A model generated the notes under the pieces. It was not told where the DNA came from. It searched no databases and was given only the letters and a program-made list of their open reading frames with translations. Positions 60,021 to 64,000 of a stretch of DNA of 64,000 bases are shown piece after piece. A program made the position numbers and the translations under genes. Within the stretch, counting starts at the first letter, position 1; each line of letters opens with the position of its first letter. Source of the stretch: Streptomyces sp. NBC_01231 (lineage in GTDB: Bacteria > Actinomycetota > Actinomycetes > Streptomycetales > Streptomycetaceae); NCBI GenBank assembly GCA_035999765.1, contig CP108521.1:4588001-4652000 (forward strand), written 5' to 3'.

Positions 60021-60904
60021 TCCACGAGTTCCGCGGCGAGGCATTCCTCACTCTCCGTGACTCCTCCGCCACGTTCTGCCCGCACCCAGGCCCGCTTGAG
60101 ATGCAGGTGCACCTCGCTCTCCCAGGTGAACCCCATGCCGCCGTGCACCTGAAGACAGTCCCGCGTGCTACGCAGCGCGGCCTCGTCGGCCAGCAGCCGG
60201 GCCGCCGCGATGTCGAGGGCGTCGGCGGTGACGGCGGCGGCGTACACGGCCGCGCGGGCCGTCTCCGCCCGCACCAGCATGTCGGCGCAGAGATGCTTGA
60301 TCGCCTGGAAGGCGCCGATCGGCTGCCCGAACTGCTCACGGGTCCGCGCGTGTTGTACGGCCAGCTCGCACGCACGGGTGGCCGTACCGAGCTGCTCGGC
60401 GGCCGTGAGGAGGACGCCGACGGGGTCACAGGGCCACGTCTCCGCGCCGGTCCAGCGGTGCAGCGGCGTCAACGGATCCACCGACCGCAGCGGCACGGCC
60501 TCTTCCGGTCGCGGCAGCGGGGTCCCTCCCCCGCGTACGACGTCCGCCTCCGCCAGCCACTCCACCAGGCCGCCGTCGACATCCGCCACGACCGCCTCGC
60601 CGGCCGCCGCCCCCGGCACGGTGCCCGCCGCGAGGTGCGTGGCGATCAGCGGCCCGGGCAGCAGGACGCGCCCCGCCTCCTCGAACACCAACACCGCCTC
60701 GGGAAGCCCCAGTCCCACCCCGCCGTCCGCCTCCGGCAGCCGCAGCGCGAAGAACCCGGCCTCCCCCAACTCCCGCCACAGCGCACGGTCGAGCCCCGGA
60801 CGCTCCACGGCGGCGCGCAGGGCCTCGGCGTTGAAGCGCCGCGCCAGCAGCTCCCGTACGCCCGCCCGCAAGGCTCGCTGGTCCTCGGACAGATGAAAAC
60901 GCAC
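60017..60904 (-). CDS. short acyl-CoA dehydrogenase subunit
   Basis: 295 residues, about 80 shorter than ordinary family members. The N-terminal helical domain (FHLSEDQRALRAGVRELL) and C-terminal domain (HARTREQFGQPIGAFQAIKHLCADM, then VHGGMGFTWESEVHLHLKRAW) are present, while the central beta domain is reduced. Such short subunits form heteromers with a full-length partner; the gene just upstream encodes one. GTG 60904 starts one base after its stop. Confidence 0.88.
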   Translation of the reverse strand: MRFHLSEDQRALRAGVRELLARRFNAEALRAAVERPGLDRALWRELGEAGFFALRLPEADGGVGLGLPEAVLVFEEAGRVLLPGPLIATHLAAGTVPGAAAGEAVVADVDGGLVEWLAEADVVRGGGTPLPRPEEAVPLRSVDPLTPLHRWTGAETWPCDPVGVLLTAAEQLGTATRACELAVQHARTREQFGQPIGAFQAIKHLCADMLVRAETARAAVYAAAVTADALDIAAARLLADEAALRSTRDCLQVHGGMGFTWESEVHLHLKRAWVRAERGGGVTESEECLAAELVD

Positions 60905-60905
60905 G

Positions 60906-62060
60906 TCAGCGCCCCTTCGGCAGGCCCAGGATCCGCTCGGCCACGATGTTGTGCTGGATCTGCGAGGTACCGGCCGCGATGGTGTACGACAGCGAGGAGA
61001 GGCGGTCGAGCACCCAGGGCCGGTCGAGATCGAGTGCCGCGTCGCCCAGGACGTCGGCGGCTGCGTCGTACAGCTCCTGACGCGCGTGTGAGTACCTCAG
61101 TTTGAAGACCGAACCCCCAACGCCCGGCACCCGGCCGGACGCCTGAGCCTCGCTCACGTTCCACTGGGTCAGCCGCCACAGTGCGCGGAACTCGGCGTTC
61201 AGCCGCCCGAGGCGCCGGCGCAGCACCGGATCGTCCCAGCGGCCGGTCCGCCGCGCCTCCCGGGCGAGTTCACCGAGGACGCGCCGGCAGGCCACCACCT
61301 CGCCGACGAACGCCGTGCCGCGCTCGAAGGCCAGGGTCACCATGGTCACCCGCCAGCCGTCGTTCTCGTCGCCGACCCGGTTGGCGACCGGGACGCGCAC
61401 CTCGTCGAGGAACACCTCGGCGAACTCGGCCGACCCGGCGAGGGTCCGCAGGGGCCGTACGGTGACTCCGGGCGTGTCCATGGGCAGGGCGAGCCAGGTG
61501 ATACCCCGGTGTTTCGTGGCGGCCGGATCGGTTCGCACCAACAGCTCGCACCAGTCGGCCACTTCGGCGTGCGAGGTCCAGATCTTGGACCCGTTCACCA
61601 CGTAGTCGTCGCCGTCCCGCCGCGCGCGCGTGCGCAGTGCCGCGAGGTCGGACCCGGCGTCCGGTTCGCTGAATCCCTGGCACCACACCTCCTCGCCGCG
61701 GAGGATCGGCGGCAGCCAGCGCGCCCGCTGCCCGGCCGTCCCCTCGGCGGCGATGGTGGGCCCCGCGTGCAGCAGTCCGACGAAGCCGGCCCCCACGTAG
61801 GGCGCGCCCGCCCTCTCCGTCTCCTCCAGGAAGATCAGGTGCTGGGTGGGGGTGGCTCCCCGCCCGCCCGCGTCGGCGGGCCAGTGCAGGCCCGCGTACC
61901 CGGCGTCGTACAGCATCCGCTGCCAGCCGAGGTCATGGGCGCGCCGGCCCGGCCAGTCGTCCGGGGACGGCTTCGGCGGCAGCGTGGGCAGCACTATCGC
62001 CAGCCACTCCCGCAGGCGGGCCCGGAACTCCTGCTCCTCGGGTGTGTCGGTGAGGTCCAC
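60906..62060 (-). CDS. acyl-CoA dehydrogenase, full-length partner subunit
   Basis: 384 residues. WCQGFSEPDAGSDLAALRTRA and YVVNGSKIWTSHAEVADWC bind FAD and substrate, and the end has IAAGTSQIQHNIVAERILGLPKGR. GTG 62060 shares one base with the stop of the amidohydrolase gene, so the three genes are translated together. It likely forms an alpha2-beta2 dehydrogenase with the short subunit, as in the ChsE-type steroid enzymes. Confidence 0.92.
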   Translation of the reverse strand: MDLTDTPEEQEFRARLREWLAIVLPTLPPKPSPDDWPGRRAHDLGWQRMLYDAGYAGLHWPADAGGRGATPTQHLIFLEETERAGAPYVGAGFVGLLHAGPTIAAEGTAGQRARWLPPILRGEEVWCQGFSEPDAGSDLAALRTRARRDGDDYVVNGSKIWTSHAEVADWCELLVRTDPAATKHRGITWLALPMDTPGVTVRPLRTLAGSAEFAEVFLDEVRVPVANRVGDENDGWRVTMVTLAFERGTAFVGEVVACRRVLGELAREARRTGRWDDPVLRRRLGRLNAEFRALWRLTQWNVSEAQASGRVPGVGGSVFKLRYSHARQELYDAAADVLGDAALDLDRPWVLDRLSSLSYTIAAGTSQIQHNIVAERILGLPKGR

Positions 62061-63253
62061 TAGCGGTCCAGGTCGAGGCCCAGCATGCGGATGGCGTTGC
62101 CCCGCATCAGCTTGTACACCGTCTCGTCGTCTAGGCCCTTCACATGGTCGAGGGCGACCTCCTTGGTGTGCGGGAAGGTCGAGTCGACGTGCGGGTAGTC
62201 GGTCTCGAAGGTCGCGTTGTCCCGGCCGACGACGTCCAGCGAGGCGACCCCGTGCTTGTCGCGGAAGAAGCAGCAGAACATCTGCCGGTAGTAGTACGTC
62301 GACGGCGGCTCCGGGATCGTGCCGCGGACGCCGCCCCACGCGCGGTGCTCCTCCCAGACGTCGTCGGCGCGTTCCAGGGCGTACGGGATCCAGCCCATCT
62401 GCCCCTCGGAGTAGGCGAGTCCGAGCCGGGGGAACCGCACCAGGACGCCGCTGAAGAGGAAGTCCATCATCGAGGCCATGGCGTTGTTGAAGCTGAGCGC
62501 GGCCTGCACGGCGGGCGGCGCGTCGGGGGAGGCGGCCGGCATCTGGGAGCTGCTGCCGATGTGCATGTTGACGACCGTCCCGGTGTCCTGGCAGACGGCG
62601 AAGAACGGGTCCCAGTAGCCGGAGTGGATGGACGGCAGGCCCAGGTGGGTGGGTATCTCGGAGAAGGTCACGGCCCGCACCCCGCGGGCCGCGTTGCGCC
62701 AGATCTCCTCGACCGCGAGCTCGACGTCCCACAGCGGGATCAGGCACAGCGGGATCAGCCGGCCCCCGCTGTCCCCGCACCACTCCTCGACCATCCAGTC
62801 GTTGTAGGCGCGCACACAGGCCAGCGCGACCTCCTTGTCGTGCGCCTCGGCGAAGGTCTGCCCGCAGAAGCGGGGGAAGGAGGGGAAGCAGAGGGACGCC
62901 TCGACATGGTTGAGGTCCATGTCCGCGAGGCGCGCGACGGGATCCCAGCAGCCCCGCCGCATCTCCTGGCGGGTGATCCCCTCCAGGGTCATCTCGTCCC
63001 GGTCGAAGCCGACGGCGGCGATGTTGCGCTTGTACGGGAACTTCAGGTCCTCGTAGATCCACCAGTCGGTCGGCTGGCCGTCCGGGTCCATCGTGATCTG
63101 GTACTTGCCGCCGACGTAGGCGAGTTCCCCGATGCCGGCGGTGAGGGCCTTGGGGCCGCGGTCCCGGTACTTCTGCGGCAGCCAGGTCTCGAAGAGGTGC
63201 GCGGGTTCGATGACATGGTCGTCGACGCTGATGATGCGGGGCAGTTCGGTCAT
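62060..63253 (-). CDS. amidohydrolase-2 family metal-dependent hydrolase/decarboxylase
   Basis: 397 residues. ISVDDHVIEPAHLFETWLP is the N-terminal metal-binding D-x-H, VVNMHIGSSSQM carries a barrel His, and FETDYPHVDSTFPHTK holds the C-terminal Asp and His. The group includes ACMSD-like decarboxylases and hydrolases of aromatic or cyclic acids. ATG 63253 was chosen; box 10 lies 47 bases upstream. It leads the operon with the heteromeric dehydrogenase. Confidence 0.9.
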   Translation of the reverse strand: MTELPRIISVDDHVIEPAHLFETWLPQKYRDRGPKALTAGIGELAYVGGKYQITMDPDGQPTDWWIYEDLKFPYKRNIAAVGFDRDEMTLEGITRQEMRRGCWDPVARLADMDLNHVEASLCFPSFPRFCGQTFAEAHDKEVALACVRAYNDWMVEEWCGDSGGRLIPLCLIPLWDVELAVEEIWRNAARGVRAVTFSEIPTHLGLPSIHSGYWDPFFAVCQDTGTVVNMHIGSSSQMPAASPDAPPAVQAALSFNNAMASMMDFLFSGVLVRFPRLGLAYSEGQMGWIPYALERADDVWEEHRAWGGVRGTIPEPPSTYYYRQMFCCFFRDKHGVASLDVVGRDNATFETDYPHVDSTFPHTKEVALDHVKGLDDETVYKLMRGNAIRMLGLDLDR

Positions 63254-63300
63254 GGGGGTCCCCTCCGCCTGACACACACAGGTACCTGACACACAGTTAA

Positions 63301-63315
63301 CTGACGGATCGTCAG
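63301..63315. promoter_or_regulatory. CTGAC-N5-GTCAG box 10
   Basis: CTGAC-GGATC-GTCAG, perfect arms. A weaker CTGAC-ACACA-GTTAA adjoins it at 63286-63300 on the side of the amidohydrolase gene. Confidence 0.75.
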
Positions 63316-63391
63316 ATTCGTGACGTGCCCAGCAGGCTAGTCGCGCACCCCTGGACCGACAAGGCGCCGAGCCCTACGCTCTGCCCACCAT

Positions 63392-63406
63392 CTGACTACC
63401 CGTCAG
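63392..63406. promoter_or_regulatory. CTGAC-N5-GTCAG box 11
   Basis: CTGAC-TACCC-GTCAG, perfect arms, 17 bases upstream of GTG 63424. Confidence 0.75.
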
Positions 63407-63423
63407 CTACACAGGGGGCCGCC

Positions 63424-64000
63424 GTGACCGACACCGCCCACGCGCTCAGCACCTCCCGCACCCTCTGGGACCTACTCGCGCGCCGCGCCGAACTCACCCC
63501 CGACCGCCCGGTTCTCCTCCAGGACGACCGTTCCCTGAGCTTCGGGGAGCTGCGCGACCGGGCCGAACGGGTCGCGGCGGGGCTGTACGACATGGGCGTA
63601 CGGCCCGGCACGGTCGTCGCCTGGCAGCTGCCCACCCGGATCGAGACGGCCGTGCTGTCCTTCGCGCTGGTCCGCCTGGGCGCCGTACAGAGCCCGGTGA
63701 TCCCGTTCTACCGGGACCGCGAGGTCGGGTTCGCGCTGCGCGAGTCGAAGGCGGAGTACTTCGCGGTGCCGGGCGAGTGGCGCGGCTTCGACCACACGGC
63801 GATGGCCCGGCGGCTGGGCGCGAAGGGCGTCTTCGAGGCGTACGACGTGCTGCCCGACGGCGACCCGTCGGTCCTGCCCGCCCCGCCCTCGGAGGGCACC
63901 TCGGTGCGCTGGATCTACTGGACCTCCGGGACCACCTCCGCCCCCAAGGGCGTTCTGCACACGGACCGTTCGCTGATCGCGGGCGGGTCGTGTCTCGCTC
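63424..64000 (+). CDS. AMP-dependent acyl-CoA synthetase, N-terminal part (3' end outside window)
   Basis: 192 codons are visible and the frame is open at the right edge. TLWDLLARRAELTPDRPVLL opens the ANL ligase fold, and YWTSGTTSAPKGVLHTD is the ATP-binding P-loop. GTG 63424 follows AGGGGG. It is divergent from the amidohydrolase operon with two boxes between them, so a second CoA ligase belongs to the regulon. Substrate unknown. Confidence 0.9.
   Translation, partial: MTDTAHALSTSRTLWDLLARRAELTPDRPVLLQDDRSLSFGELRDRAERVAAGLYDMGVRPGTVVAWQLPTRIETAVLSFALVRLGAVQSPVIPFYRDREVGFALRESKAEYFAVPGEWRGFDHTAMARRLGAKGVFEAYDVLPDGDPSVLPAPPSEGTSVRWIYWTSGTTSAPKGVLHTDRSLIAGGSCLA

Overview
The window is about 70 percent GC, coding-dense chromosome of a Streptomyces. 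The evidence is the afsR-afsS-afsK regulatory set, WhiJ-type helix-turn-helix/DUF397/anti-sigma clusters, frequent GTG starts, rare TTA codons confined to a few regulatory or island genes, and many twin-arginine or Sec-exported enzymes. The left edge cuts afsR and the right edge cuts an AMP-dependent ligase.

Layout. 1-2.8 kb: the 3' three quarters of afsR, followed by a small afsS-like gene with its own terminator. 2.8-10.5 kb: two cassettes lying between afsS and afsK. The first is an MHS transporter, a formyltransferase and a ThiF/E1-like enzyme, divergent from a helix-turn-helix gene. The second is an ArsR-type gene divergent from a drug exporter, an FMN 2-hydroxyacid oxidase and a RidA protein. 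10.5-15.7 kb: the first block of a CoA-dependent catabolic system (FadD ligase, thiolase-like protein, OB-fold partner, enoyl-CoA hydratase, epoxide hydrolase). 15.7-20.5 kb: a secreted Ser/Gly-rich protein, the kinase afsK, a double glyoxalase-fold protein and a TetR regulator. 20.6-28.9 kb: a second catabolic block mixed with acetyltransferases, a truncated amidase and a relic of an IS200/IS605 right end. 29-43.9 kb: accessory genes (tannase-like hydrolase, WhiJ-type cluster, MOSC, transporters, LysR, two TetR systems, a nonsense-interrupted aldo/keto reductase, flavin oxidoreductases). 44-47.8 kb: a third catabolic block. 48.3-50.5 kb: a lower-GC three-gene operon with TTA codons (TIGR04255-like, helix-turn-helix, unknown). 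50.7-54.4 kb: two transporters around a GlxA-type regulator. 54.5-64 kb: the fourth catabolic block (Zn alcohol dehydrogenase, three acyl-CoA dehydrogenases, SDR, cyclase, amidohydrolase, ligase), with an anti-sigma type ATPase inside it.

The four catabolic blocks appear to be one dispersed pathway. Their start regions share an inverted repeat, CTGAC-N5-GTCAG, present eleven times (nine perfect in both arms, two with one arm mismatch). It sits 5-76 bases upstream of acyl-CoA ligase, dehydrogenase, thiolase-like, DoxX, SDR, amidohydrolase and flavin-reductase genes, and a twelfth degenerate copy overlaps the start of the TetR gene at 19.8 kb. The inferred job is CoA activation, dehydrogenation, hydration and retro-aldol or thiolytic cleavage of an unidentified carboxylated, probably cyclic, substrate under one repressor.

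The best candidates for undescribed biology are this regulon, the ThiF/formyltransferase/transporter cassette inserted beside afsS, and the TTA-containing TIGR04255 operon. No rRNA, tRNA or CRISPR array was seen.
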